NCBI GenBank assembly: GCA_046704745.1
Contig: JBJKRL010000139.1
Location: forward strand, 1-64,000
From: CAWGGS01 sp046704745
Lineage (GTDB): Bacteria > Desulfobacterota > Desulfobulbia > Desulfobulbales > Desulfocapsaceae
Length of the DNA: 64,000 nucleotides
Direction: 5' to 3'
In this document: piece by piece, positions 1 to 8,714 of the stretch
How positions within the stretch are numbered: position 1 is the first letter of the stretch
How the letters are laid out: every line of letters begins with the position of its first letter
Program-made: the position numbers and the translations under genes
Notes under the pieces: model-generated
Database searches by the model: none
Seen by the model: the letters and a program-made list of their open reading frames with translations, nothing else
Told to the model about the DNA's origin: nothing

Positions 1-457
1 GCCTGGCACAATCTCCCCCAGGCAATCCCCTGGCTCGATGGGGCAAAATTAAACCTCCAATTCAGCTGACATGACCACTGTAAAGGTTAGTGGCTGTGTC
101 GGTTAAAACCTGCCGCGAAAATCGGTGATTATCATTGCCTATAAATATAGGTTCACCAATTCAAGCCGCAAAGGGTCTGGAATAATGTGTAACGGATATC
201 CAAATTTTTATTTTAAAAGCTGGGCTAGCCTGGGTAGCTGATTTCCAATGAGAATATTTGGCATATGTTAATTTTATCCAAGTAACAGTTGACTTTAGCA
301 CGATTACGAATAAACTCAGACCTGCTGAATGTTGAGAGGTTTATCAATGACGAAGGGGCTTGCTGAACCGGATCTCGACAAATTCAAGCATATGGGAAAA
401 CCGCCAAGTTCTGCCACTTTTCGATAACCTGCAGCCATTTTGGAAAGGAGGGGCTTT
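1..457. other. Leading non-coding stretch
   Basis: No gene, RNA or repeat is recognised here. The sequence is AT-rich between about 170 and 310 and has no long reading frame with a plausible ribosome site. A TTGACT at 289-294 could be a -35 box for the following regulator, but I see no convincing -10 at the right distance, so no promoter is called. Confidence 0.4.
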
Positions 458-2218
458 TTGACGGACGCAAGTATTTCTGCAGATTTGAGTTTCTTGCTCG
501 ATTTCAACGGTCTTGCAGGTTCAATACTTAATGCCAGCCATAACGGTATCATGATCATGGACCGTGAAGGCACCATTGTCTTTTATAATTCGGCTGCTTC
601 ACGAATCTTCAAGGAAGATCCGGAAGAAATCATCGGGCAGCATTTTTCCGCAGTTCGTCCGGAAGCCTGGCCCGTGCTCAAAAAGGTTCTCGAATCCGGG
701 CAGGTCCAGATCGGCGCCAAAATCACCCTTCCCCAGACCACTATCATCGTCAACCGAAGCCCCATCATTTACTCGGGCAACATTGTCGGTGCCATCTCCG
801 TTTTTCAGGATATATCGGAATACGAGGCCATTATCTCAAAACTACAGGGGTATCAGACCTTGCACCGCGAACTGGAGGCAATATTTGAATCTTCCGAAGA
901 CGGACTCTACATCACAGACGGCAATGCCAACACGATCAGGGTAAACGGCGCCTATGAGCGCATCACCGGACTGTCGAGGAAAAATCTGGTGGGCAAAAAC
1001 ATGCAGACCCTGGTCTCTGAAGGCGTCTTCGACTATTCGGTCACCCTGAAGGTATTGGAAAAAGGGCGTCAGGTAAACATGCTCCAGCATATCAAAGGGG
1101 GCAAGCAGGTTATGGTGACCGGGACGCCTATTGCAAATGCCCAAGGGGATGTCTCCCTGGTGGTCACCAACGTCCGGGACATTACCGAACTCAACCAGCT
1201 GCGTGCGGAGCTGGAAGACAGCCGCCTGTTGAGCAGCCGCTATTACCAGTCGATCCTTGAACAGGAAGGACTGGGGCAGATGCTAAGAGACATGGTGGTG
1301 CGAAGCAAGGAAATGCTCAAGGTCGTGCACCGGGCGGTAAAGGTTGCCAGCTCGGATCTGTCGGTTTTGATTATAGGCGAATCAGGGACCGGCAAAACAA
1401 TGCTTGCCAGGGCCATCCATCAGATGAGCTCCCGCAAGGATCGGCCGTTTGTCAAAATCAATTGCGGCACCATTCCCGAATCCCTGGTCGAGAGCGAATT
1501 GTTTGGCTATGAAAAGGGTGCTTTTACCGGCGCCCGCAGTGAAGGAAAGGCCGGTCTTATCGAGGCTGCCCGCGGCGGCACCCTGTTCCTGGACGAAATC
1601 GGCGAACTCAAACTCGACCTGCAGGTAAAGCTTCTGGAGGTGATCGAGGAGAAGACCTTCACCCGGCTTGGCGGAGCAAAAAACGTTGGGGTCGACGTCA
1701 GAATTATTGCCGCGACCCACCGCAACCTGGCGGAGATGATGAAGGAGAATCTTTTCCGCCAAGACCTCTTCTACCGGCTCAATGTCGTGCCCATCGATAT
1801 CCCGCCCTTGCGTGAACGAAGAGAGGAAATTCCAGTACTGGCGCAAAAATATCTGGAAGAATTCAATCAAAAAAACCGTACCCGCAAGCGTCTTTCTGCC
1901 GAAGTGGTAAACAGTTTGCAGGTGTTTCCCTATCCGGGCAATGTTCGCCAGCTCCTGAACTTCCTTGGCCAGATGGCCGTGATGTCGGAACATGACACCA
2001 TTGGCATGGAAGATCTGCCCCTTGAATTGAGAAGCCCAACCTGTCCCCCGCAAAAGGGGCAGAATTCCATGGGGTTAAAAGATGCCCTTGAGTGCCTTGA
2101 GAAGCAAATGATCGAGGATGCCTTAAAACGTCATCCCACAGAAGCATCGGCTGCCCAGGCTCTTGGAATCCATACCACAACCCTCTGGCGCAAGGCCACC
2201 AGACACGGCCTGAAATAG
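458..2218 (+). CDS. Sigma-54-dependent transcriptional activator with two PAS domains
   Basis: A bacterial enhancer-binding protein of 586 residues that should activate RNA polymerase containing sigma-54. Two N-terminal PAS domains (about residues 20-125 and 140-255) are the likely sensory part; there is no receiver domain. The AAA+ domain carries the Walker A motif GESGTGKT near residue 310 and the sigma-54 contact motif GAFTGA near residue 355. A Fis-type helix-turn-helix ends the protein (ALGIHTTTLWRKA). I place the start at TTG 458, not at the upstream TTG 440, because an AAGGAGG ribosome site at 445-451 lies inside the longer version. The operator-like dyads and -24/-12 promoter immediately downstream suggest that its target is the adjacent transporter/dehydrogenase operon. 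The ligand is unknown. Confidence 0.93.
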   Translation: MTDASISADLSFLLDFNGLAGSILNASHNGIMIMDREGTIVFYNSAASRIFKEDPEEIIGQHFSAVRPEAWPVLKKVLESGQVQIGAKITLPQTTIIVNRSPIIYSGNIVGAISVFQDISEYEAIISKLQGYQTLHRELEAIFESSEDGLYITDGNANTIRVNGAYERITGLSRKNLVGKNMQTLVSEGVFDYSVTLKVLEKGRQVNMLQHIKGGKQVMVTGTPIANAQGDVSLVVTNVRDITELNQLRAELEDSRLLSSRYYQSILEQEGLGQMLRDMVVRSKEMLKVVHRAVKVASSDLSVLIIGESGTGKTMLARAIHQMSSRKDRPFVKINCGTIPESLVESELFGYEKGAFTGARSEGKAGLIEAARGGTLFLDEIGELKLDLQVKLLEVIEEKTFTRLGGAKNVGVDVRIIAATHRNLAEMMKENLFRQDLFYRLNVVPIDIPPLRERREEIPVLAQKYLEEFNQKNRTRKRLSAEVVNSLQVFPYPGNVRQLLNFLGQMAVMSEHDTIGMEDLPLELRSPTCPPQKGQNSMGLKDALECLEKQMIEDALKRHPTEASAAQALGIHTTTLWRKATRHGLK

Positions 2219-2338
2219 CATTGCACTTTTACAATGCCATTGCATAAATGCAATGAGTCGCTGTAACCCGCCAGATAAAAAGCCATTATCCCTCCCGCTA
2301 CAATCCATCTAACGCCTTATCTATTGCAATTCTGCAAT
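2218..2338 (+). promoter_or_regulatory. Cluster of three TTGCA/TGCAA dyads, likely enhancer sites for the sigma-54 activator
   Basis: Three inverted repeats share the half-site TTGCA: GCATTG-N8-CAATGC at 2218-2237, the perfect CATTGCAT-aa-ATGCAATG at 2238-2255, and ATTGCA-attc-TGCAAT at 2323-2338. They lie about 80-200 bp upstream of a sigma-54 promoter, the usual distance for enhancer-binding proteins. That the adjacent activator binds them is inference from position. Confidence 0.72.
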
Positions 2339-2417
2339 CTGCCTTCCCTCTGCCCGCAATACGTTCATCAAGATATTTTCGCTTTATTTTCAATTGGTTT
2401 GATGAACAAAGGTCAAG

Positions 2418-2433
2418 TGGAACATACATTGCT
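2418..2433 (+). promoter_or_regulatory. Sigma-54 (-24/-12) promoter
   Basis: TGG at 2418-2420 and TTGC at 2429-2432 have exactly 10 bases between the GG and GC dinucleotides, the invariant spacing of sigma-54 promoters; the consensus is TGGCAC-N5-TTGC. It lies about 125 bp before the binding-protein gene and downstream of the dyads. Confidence 0.75.
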
Positions 2434-2559
2434 TACCTGTTAGTTGATTATTCCGATTTTCACTGTCTGCAAGCCGGCAAGCAAGACTGAAAATCTCACC
2501 CCAACAAGCTGCATTCTTACAATAAAAGGGCTTTGGCCCAACTTCCATCGGAGGGAAGC

Positions 2560-3879
2560 ATGGCACAGCAAAAGGAACTCCCTAAATGCTCCATCTTATT
2601 GGGTACAGCGGCATTTCTATTGGCAACGGCATTCTGCTTCAACATCCCAGCCTCTGCCAGGGCGGCAGACGGCACATACAAGGTCGGGGTGGTGACCTTC
2701 CTGTCCGGAGGTGCGGCCGGCCCGTTCGGGGTTCCGGCGCGCAACGCTGCGGAACTGGTGATTCAGGCAATCAACAACGGCAGCCTGCCGGCACCCTACA
2801 ACACCAAGGGGTTCGCAGGGATGAAGATCGACCCGACCGTTATCGATGAAGCTGGCGGCGGGACAAAACAGGTGGAAGAGTTCCGCAATCTCGTACAGCG
2901 GGACAAGGTTGATGCGGTTGTCGGCTATACCTCAAGCGGCGACTGTCTGGCAGTGGCTCCGGTTGCAGAAGAACTGGGAGAGCCAACGGTTTTCTTTGAC
3001 TGCGGCACCCCGCGGATCTTTGAAGATGCCAGCTACAAATATGTCTTCAGGACCGGCCCCACCTCAACCATGGATAATGTCGGCGCGGCCCGCTATATCC
3101 TCGATCTGAATCCCAAGCTGAAAACGGTAGCCGGAATCAATCAAAATTATGCCTGGGGGCATGATTCCTGGAGTGATTTTACCAACGCTCTGGAAGCCCT
3201 CAAACCCGGCGTAAAAATTACGACCGCCCAATTCCCGAAAATATATGCCGGCCAATACGGGGCTGAAATTTCAGCGGTTATGGCCGGCAATCCCCAATTC
3301 ATCCACTCCAGCTTCTGGGGAGGCGACATGGAGGCCCTGATCCTGCAGGGAGCGGCCCGTGGATTGTTTGAAAATCACACAGGGGTGTTCACCTGCGGCG
3401 AGACGGCCATGTTCCGCCTTTCCTCTCAGATTCCTCAAGGGACGGTCATCGGCGGCCGCGGTCCGTTCGGTGTCTTTGCCCCGAAAAATGCTTTAAACGA
3501 TTGGTTCCGTGCGAAATATATCGAGCGGTTCGGCACTCCGCCAACCTATCCTTCCTACAAGATGGCCCAGGCAATCCTCGGTCTGAAGGCCGCCATAGAC
3601 AAGGCCGCGGAGGGCAAACAGGGAATGCCTGATAAAAACGCCATCATTGCAGCCTTCCAGCACCTTAAGTTCCAGGCGCCCAGCGGCACGGTCGACATGG
3701 AACTCGGCAAGGGCCATCAGGCCGTACAGGAGATGGTGTATGGACAATACACCGATAAAAACGGCAAACCCGGTGTGTACAACGTCAAACGGTATCCTGC
3801 CAAATGTGTGAATCCTCCGGACGGCGTCACCAGCACCGAATGGATCAAGACTTCCCTGGCAAAGACTTCATGTAAGTGA
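2560..3879 (+). CDS. ABC transporter periplasmic substrate-binding protein, branched-chain amino acid/urea/amide type
   Basis: A 439-residue periplasmic binding protein of the Leu/Ile/Val-binding superfamily (peripla_BP_6 type). Residues 1-35 form a signal peptide with a hydrophobic core followed by an Ala-rich cleavage region (ASARAA). The mature protein opens with the typical YKVGVVTFLSG strand and ligand-loop region. The start is ATG 2560, preceded by GGAGGG at 2550-2555; an upstream in-frame TTG at 2533 has no such site. It is the first gene of the operon behind the sigma-54 promoter and is followed by two permease and two ATPase genes. The ligand cannot be deduced; linkage to an alcohol and an aldehyde dehydrogenase suggests an alcohol- or amide-like compound rather than an amino acid. 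Confidence 0.88.
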   Translation: MAQQKELPKCSILLGTAAFLLATAFCFNIPASARAADGTYKVGVVTFLSGGAAGPFGVPARNAAELVIQAINNGSLPAPYNTKGFAGMKIDPTVIDEAGGGTKQVEEFRNLVQRDKVDAVVGYTSSGDCLAVAPVAEELGEPTVFFDCGTPRIFEDASYKYVFRTGPTSTMDNVGAARYILDLNPKLKTVAGINQNYAWGHDSWSDFTNALEALKPGVKITTAQFPKIYAGQYGAEISAVMAGNPQFIHSSFWGGDMEALILQGAARGLFENHTGVFTCGETAMFRLSSQIPQGTVIGGRGPFGVFAPKNALNDWFRAKYIERFGTPPTYPSYKMAQAILGLKAAIDKAAEGKQGMPDKNAIIAAFQHLKFQAPSGTVDMELGKGHQAVQEMVYGQYTDKNGKPGVYNVKRYPAKCVNPPDGVTSTEWIKTSLAKTSCK

Positions 3880-3921
3880 TCGTCAAGCGCTGGAGACAAG
3901 CGGTTTCCAGCTTATTTAGCT

Positions 3922-3964
3922 CGGATTTCCCATCAGCTCAGGTGAATTGATGGGAAATCCGGGC
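3922..3964. repeat. CCCGGATTT-family repeat forming a perfect stem-loop
   Basis: A 13-bp perfect stem (GGATTTCCCATCA pairs with TGATGGGAAATCC) with a 12-base loop lies between the binding-protein gene and the first permease gene. The arm resembles the CCCGGATTTCTCAT element seen at about 8.6, 12.3, 34.0, 41.7, 42.0 and 57.6 kb. In an operon, such a hairpin could stabilise the upstream message and raise binding-protein yield relative to permeases; this role is inference. Confidence 0.7.
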
Positions 3965-3991
3965 CAGCAGTCGAGAGAGCCATAGAAAACG

Positions 3992-4888
3992 ATGGATACT
4001 GTTCTTATCATTCTGGCCGACGGACTCATCTACGCCTCCTGGCTCTTCATTGTTGCCGCAGGCCTTACCCTGGTCTACGGAGTCATGAAGATCCTCAACA
4101 TGGCGCACGGCAGCCTCTATGCCATCGGGGCCTATACGGCAGCCTCGGTGGTGGGCTGGTACTTTCATGGAGGGTATTTTCCCTGGGGAAGTTTCGCCCT
4201 GTTCATCGGCGGTGCAGTACTGGCGGGAATGTTGACCGGTCTGCTGGTCGAACGCGGCCTGCTGCGCTGGATGTACGGCCGGGACGAGGTGGTGATGATC
4301 CTGGTGACCTATGGTGTGCTCCTTATCCTGGAAGACACGACCAAGCTGATCTGGGGCGTGGACGGCTACTTCGCCTATCAGCCGTATGGCCTTCTTGGCA
4401 GGATCCATCTGGGAAATGTAACGTTTGCCGGCTACGATCTGGCCTTGATCGGGGTTGCCTGTGTGGTCGGTCTGGCTCTCTGGTTCTCACTCAACAAAAC
4501 CCGCCAGGGAAAACTGCTCCGGGCCGTTATCCATGACCGTGAGATCAGTATGGCCATGGGCATCAATGTCAATCGTATTTTTCTCATCACCTTCATTCTC
4601 GGCAGTGCTCTCGGAGCATTGGCCGGAGGTCTGACGGCTCCTACACTTTCCGTGGCGCCGGGGATCGGCGTTGATATCATCGTCCTGGCCTTTGCCGTGG
4701 TGGTCATCGGCGGTCTCGGCAGTGTCGGCGGCGCTGCCGTCGGTGCTCTTCTGGTCGGTCTCTTTCGTTCTCTTGCCATCCATACCTATCCGCAATTTGA
4801 GCTGTTCGTCATCTACGGGGTCATGGCAGCCGTGCTGGCTGTGCGTCCCAATGGTCTCTTTGTCACCGCTACGGCGAGGAAAATATGA
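3992..4888 (+). CDS. ABC transporter permease, LivH family
   Basis: A 298-residue inner-membrane permease of the branched-chain-amino-acid type. It has about eight hydrophobic segments, and the early stretch GLTLVYGVMKILNMAHG is the family hallmark of LivH-like proteins. It should form a heterodimeric channel with the next gene product. The stop codon overlaps the next start in an ATGA arrangement at 4885-4888, so translation is probably coupled. The substrate follows the binding protein and is unknown. Confidence 0.92.
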   Translation: MDTVLIILADGLIYASWLFIVAAGLTLVYGVMKILNMAHGSLYAIGAYTAASVVGWYFHGGYFPWGSFALFIGGAVLAGMLTGLLVERGLLRWMYGRDEVVMILVTYGVLLILEDTTKLIWGVDGYFAYQPYGLLGRIHLGNVTFAGYDLALIGVACVVGLALWFSLNKTRQGKLLRAVIHDREISMAMGINVNRIFLITFILGSALGALAGGLTAPTLSVAPGIGVDIIVLAFAVVVIGGLGSVGGAAVGALLVGLFRSLAIHTYPQFELFVIYGVMAAVLAVRPNGLFVTATARKI

Positions 4889-5847
4889 TACCGAGTGCCG
4901 ATAAGACCCCCCGCTATATCTGGTTGTCCATGGGAGGGTTGCTTCTCCTGGGGGGCGTTTTTCCCGATTGGCTGAGCTTTCTCACCACCATCGCCCTGGC
5001 CAAAGGGCTTGTGGTCCTGGGGCTGGTTCTTCTGATGCGCACCGGCTTGGTTTCTTTTGGCCAGGGGCTCTATTTCTGTCTTGGCGGATATGTGGTCGGT
5101 ATCGCCGGCAGCCGTTGGGGAATCAGTGACGTGGCCCTGATCCTGGTCATTGCCATCCTTGCCGCACTGCTTCTCAGCGCCCTGCTGGGGCTTTTGCTCT
5201 GCCGGTACCGGGATATCTTCTTTGCCATGCTCACCATGGCATTCTCCATGATCCTTTACGGTATCCTGGTCAGAAGTACGTCCCTTGGCAGCACTGACGG
5301 ATTCAATGTCAGCCCCCCGAGTCTCTTTGGCTGGCATCCCTCTTCTGATAGACTGGGGCTTTGGGTTTTTTTTCTCACAGTGGCATCCGTATGCATCATT
5401 CTCCACCTGATGCACCGCTACGTGAGATCGCCCATGGGTTTTGCCGGAGAAGCAATCCGGGAGAATGAAATCCGTGTCGAGTACCTCGGAATCTCACCCA
5501 TACGGGTTATCTATATCAAGTATCTCATTGCAGCGGTATTGGCCTCCATCGGCGGCGTGCTGGTGGCCCTGACTGCCGGGCATGTCGATCCGGAGATGGC
5601 GTACTGGACGACCTCGGGCGAGTTTGTCTTCATCGCCCTGCTCGGCGGCATTGACCATGTGGCGGCCCCCATAATAGGCGCGATACTGTTTGAGATGATC
5701 CACACCTTTGCCTTTAAGGCGGCCCCCTATACCTGGCACATGATCCTTGGCGCAGTATTGCTTGCCATCATCTTTTTTCTTCCCAGGGGGCTCTGGTCGC
5801 TGCTTCCAAACCGTAAAGAAGGAGGTCCTGCATGGCGGCAATCCTAG
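4885..5847 (+). CDS. ABC transporter permease, LivM family
   Basis: A 320-residue integral membrane protein with eight or more hydrophobic helices, matching the LivM branch of branched-chain-type permeases (the segment LGISPIRVIYIKYLIAA is typical). It is the partner of the LivH-like protein. It starts inside the stop codon of the upstream gene and its own 3' end overlaps the ATPase gene by 16 bp, so the transporter genes form one tight translational unit. Confidence 0.92.
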   Translation: MIPSADKTPRYIWLSMGGLLLLGGVFPDWLSFLTTIALAKGLVVLGLVLLMRTGLVSFGQGLYFCLGGYVVGIAGSRWGISDVALILVIAILAALLLSALLGLLLCRYRDIFFAMLTMAFSMILYGILVRSTSLGSTDGFNVSPPSLFGWHPSSDRLGLWVFFLTVASVCIILHLMHRYVRSPMGFAGEAIRENEIRVEYLGISPIRVIYIKYLIAAVLASIGGVLVALTAGHVDPEMAYWTTSGEFVFIALLGGIDHVAAPIIGAILFEMIHTFAFKAAPYTWHMILGAVLLAIIFFLPRGLWSLLPNRKEGGPAWRQS

Positions 5848-6614
5848 AAACCAGAGACCTGACCAAGAGCTTCGGCGCCGTCACCGCTGCAGCCAATATC
5901 AATGTGGCGGTGGAAGAAGGAGAAATCGTCGGGGTCATCGGCTCGAACGGTGCCGGGAAAACTACCTTTATCAACATGGTAACCGGCTATCTGAAACCGA
6001 GCGGGGGGGAAATCTTTTTCCGCGGTGAGAAAATCACCGGTCTTTCTCCCCGCCGCGTGACCATGGCCGGCATCTGCCGCTCATTCCAGGTCGCCCAGCT
6101 CTTTCCCGAACTCACTGTCCTGGAAAACATGCTGATCGCCAAGAGTATGCTCGGCAGCAGGCGTCTGGGCTGGTTCAGCCCGCTGAAAACCGGCGGCAAC
6201 TATCAAGACGCCAGGGATGTGCTGGATGTTTACGGAATCGGCGACTATGGCAAATCCCTGGTCTCGACCCTGCCGCAGGGGGTACGCAAGCTTCTCGACA
6301 TCGCCATGGCCATGGTGGGAAATCCCACCTTGCTGCTGCTGGATGAACCCACCAGCGGAGTGGCGATTGAAGAAAAATTCGGCCTGATGGATACGGTCAT
6401 GGAGGCCGTGGGCAGCTCGGGAGCAGCCAGCCTTTTTGTCGAGCACGATATGGAGATCATCAGCCGGTATGCCACCCGCGTGATCGCCTTTTACGAAGGA
6501 CGCATTCTCGTGGATGCCCCTACAGATCAGGCGTTGGCTCATCCGGAGGTCAGGCAGTACATTATCGGCTCCGAACTGCACCGCCAGGAGTTGGAGGGGG
6601 ACGCGCATGCTTAA
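5832..6614 (+). CDS. ABC transporter ATP-binding protein, LivG family
   Basis: A 260-residue ATPase. The Walker A motif GSNGAGKT is near residue 37 and the Walker B region LLLLDEPTSG near residue 165; the signature loop reads LPQGVRKL, a divergent form of LSGGQ. The Walker B glutamate and the H-loop histidine (VEHDM) are present. ATG 5832 follows AAGGAGG. It overlaps both the upstream permease gene and the downstream second ATPase gene, consistent with the LivG/LivF heterodimer of this transporter class. Confidence 0.92.
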   Translation: MAAILETRDLTKSFGAVTAAANINVAVEEGEIVGVIGSNGAGKTTFINMVTGYLKPSGGEIFFRGEKITGLSPRRVTMAGICRSFQVAQLFPELTVLENMLIAKSMLGSRRLGWFSPLKTGGNYQDARDVLDVYGIGDYGKSLVSTLPQGVRKLLDIAMAMVGNPTLLLLDEPTSGVAIEEKFGLMDTVMEAVGSSGAASLFVEHDMEIISRYATRVIAFYEGRILVDAPTDQALAHPEVRQYIIGSELHRQELEGDAHA

Positions 6615-7266
6615 CATCAAAGATCTCAGCGTCAACATTCAGAAGACCCCGATCCTCAGGAATGTCTCGCTGCACCTGGGCGAGGGCAAGCTGGCCGGGC
6701 TGATCGGCCGCAACGGCGCCGGCAAAACAACCCTGTTGCGCACCGCCATGGGGCTTATGCCTCCGGCCGGCGGCTCAATTTTTTGCGCCGGCAAGGACAT
6801 GGCATCCGTCCCTGCCCATGCCCGTGCGAAACTGCATATCGGGTACATGCCGGAGGACCGCCGGCTTATTCCCGAACTCAGGGTCGAAGAAAACATCATG
6901 GTCCCTGCCTGGTCCAATGCCTTGCCCGACAGTGCCGCACGCCTGGCGTGGATTTACGAGTTGATGCCGGAGGTGGAAGGAATGCGCCAGCGCAAAGCAA
7001 TGCAGCTCAGCGGCGGCCAGCAGAAGCTGGTGGCCCTGGCCCGGGCCTTGATGTGCGGGATGCGCCTGCTTCTTCTTGACGAGCCTTTTGAAGGCGTGGC
7101 GCCGGTCCTTTCCAGACGTCTGGCCGAGGTCCTTCATACCTTGAAGACCGAAGGGCTGTCGATTCTGCTTTCCGAATCCGACTATACCCACTCCGCGGGT
7201 CTGGTCGACCAGGTTTTTGTTATCGAACGGGGTCAGGTTGTCGAACGAAACCTTTCCTCCTCCTAG
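6607..7266 (+). CDS. ABC transporter ATP-binding protein, LivF family
   Basis: A 219-residue ATPase with Walker A GRNGAGKT near residue 34, signature LSGGQQKLVALA, and Walker B LLLLDEPFEG. I start it at ATG 6607, preceded by GGAGGGGG at 6594-6600, which overlaps the LivG-like gene by 8 bp; longer upstream versions only read through the previous gene. The H-loop position reads SESDYTHS instead of the usual histidine-containing VEQN/VEHD, as occurs in some LivF proteins. It completes the five-gene transporter. Confidence 0.91.
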   Translation: MLNIKDLSVNIQKTPILRNVSLHLGEGKLAGLIGRNGAGKTTLLRTAMGLMPPAGGSIFCAGKDMASVPAHARAKLHIGYMPEDRRLIPELRVEENIMVPAWSNALPDSAARLAWIYELMPEVEGMRQRKAMQLSGGQQKLVALARALMCGMRLLLLDEPFEGVAPVLSRRLAEVLHTLKTEGLSILLSESDYTHSAGLVDQVFVIERGQVVERNLSSS

Positions 7267-7310
7267 CTGTTTATTGGTTTTTCAAATTAATGTGGTATGG
7301 AGACAAGACC

Positions 7311-8465
7311 ATGAAAAATTTTATCTTTCAAACCGCCGGAACCATAATACACGAGACCGGCGGTACTTCCAGGCTCGGCGACATCGCCTCCGGGCTCGGC
7401 ATGCACCGGGTTTTTCTGATCAGCGATCCGGGGATAGCCGGGATCGGCTTATTGCAGAAGGCTGTGGACGGGCTGCAAAAGGGAGGAATGGAAGTTGCCG
7501 TATTTAAAGAGGTCATGGCGGATCCTCCCGAAAGCTCAGTTTTGGATGCTCTGAAGAGGGCGCAGGACTTTGAGGCTGACGGCGTGGTCGGGTTTGGCGG
7601 GGGCAGTTCAATGGATGTGGCCAAACTGGTCGCTTACCTGAGTCGCTCCGGTCAAGCCCTTGCGGAAATATACGGGGTGGGCCTGGCAACAGGAAAGCGC
7701 TTGCCCCTGATCCTGGCTACCACGACTGCCGGAACAGGGTCTGAGGTAACGCCCATTGCCATTGTCACCACCGGAGAGAGCGAAAAAAAGGGCGTGGTCG
7801 CACCCCAGCTTCTGCCGGATGTTGCCCTGCTTGATCCCGATCTTACCATCGGCCTGCCTCCCAGGGTGACGGCCATGACGGGCATAGATGCCATGGTCCA
7901 TGCCATTGAAGCCTATACGACCAAAACGAAAAAGAATCCCATCTCAGACAGCCTGGCGATTCAAGGCCTGAAACTGCTCTATCACAACATCCCTGCAGCC
8001 ATGGCAAATGGAGACGACCTGGAGGCACGGTCCAATATGTTGATAGGGGCAACGCTTGCAGGGCAGGCCTTTGCCAATGCACCGGTGGGGGCGGTCCACG
8101 CGCTTGCCTATCCCATCGGCGGCTTTTATCACCAGCCGCACGGGCTCAGCAATGCCTTGGTGCTGCCGCATGTCATGCGCTTTAATCTTCCTGCTGCCAG
8201 CAAGGAATATGCCGAGCTGGCGCGGGAACTCTTTGGGGAGCAAGGCACTGAAAGTGATCTGGCTGCCGGCGCCAAGCTTATCTCGGCCCTGGAACAGTTG
8301 ATTGAGCAGGTCAAGCTGGAAGTCCGCCTGCGTGACGTCGGCATCGAGGCAGAGGCCCTGCCGAAACTTGCCCGGGCAGCCATGCTGCAAACCCGCCTGC
8401 TGGTCAACAACCCCCGGGAAGTCGGCTATGAGGATGCCCTCCAGATCTATCGGGATGCCTGGTAA
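7311..8465 (+). CDS. Iron-containing (type III) alcohol dehydrogenase
   Basis: A 384-residue NAD(P)-dependent Fe-ADH family enzyme. The cofactor-binding motif GGGSSMDVAK lies near residue 95, and the metal-ligand regions DAMVHAIEAYT and HALAYPIGGFYHQPHG contain the expected Asp and His residues. ATG 7311 is preceded by GGAGAC; the earlier in-frame ATG at 7290 lacks a ribosome site. It follows the transporter genes in the same direction after 44 bp and probably oxidises the imported substrate or a product of it to an aldehyde, which the downstream dehydrogenase would finish. The exact alcohol is unknown. Confidence 0.92.
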   Translation: MKNFIFQTAGTIIHETGGTSRLGDIASGLGMHRVFLISDPGIAGIGLLQKAVDGLQKGGMEVAVFKEVMADPPESSVLDALKRAQDFEADGVVGFGGGSSMDVAKLVAYLSRSGQALAEIYGVGLATGKRLPLILATTTAGTGSEVTPIAIVTTGESEKKGVVAPQLLPDVALLDPDLTIGLPPRVTAMTGIDAMVHAIEAYTTKTKKNPISDSLAIQGLKLLYHNIPAAMANGDDLEARSNMLIGATLAGQAFANAPVGAVHALAYPIGGFYHQPHGLSNALVLPHVMRFNLPAASKEYAELARELFGEQGTESDLAAGAKLISALEQLIEQVKLEVRLRDVGIEAEALPKLARAAMLQTRLLVNNPREVGYEDALQIYRDAW

Positions 8466-8520
8466 AGCTGAGTTGAGCAGCTTGTCTGCTCGTACGAAAC
8501 TTATGCCCTTGTGGTATAAG
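8464..8520 (-). repeat. Double-hairpin 55-bp repeat, copy 1 (inverted)
   Basis: This sequence overlaps the alcohol-dehydrogenase stop codon and recurs, in the opposite orientation, at 26405-26461 and 28986-29042 with only a few differences. It holds two adjacent hairpins: GAGCAG-cttgt-CTGCTC and CTTATGCC-cttgt-GGTATAAG (one mismatch). The layout resembles a REP doublet. Confidence 0.85.
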
Positions 8521-8631
8521 CCGATTACTCAAGAACACTGTGTAATTTTGGTTCAGTGTAAAAGATCCAGCGAATCTTTATACAGTTCATATAGTATCAA
8601 TTGTACGCGGTGTTCACCTAAGACACCCTGA

Positions 8632-8662
8632 ATGAGATGAGAAATCCGGGGCAACGGCCCAT
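8632..8662 (-). repeat. CCCGGATTTCTCAT-family repeat, partial copy
   Basis: ATGAGAAATCCGGGG here is the reverse complement of the element found after the PlsC-like gene (57605) and at 41716. It lies in the 249-bp gap between the alcohol- and aldehyde-dehydrogenase genes, whose remaining sequence holds nothing else I recognise. Confidence 0.6.
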
Positions 8663-8714
8663 CCCAGATTGTGGCGGCAGCCGGAAACCCAATTCGTTTG
8701 TAAAAGGAGCTACA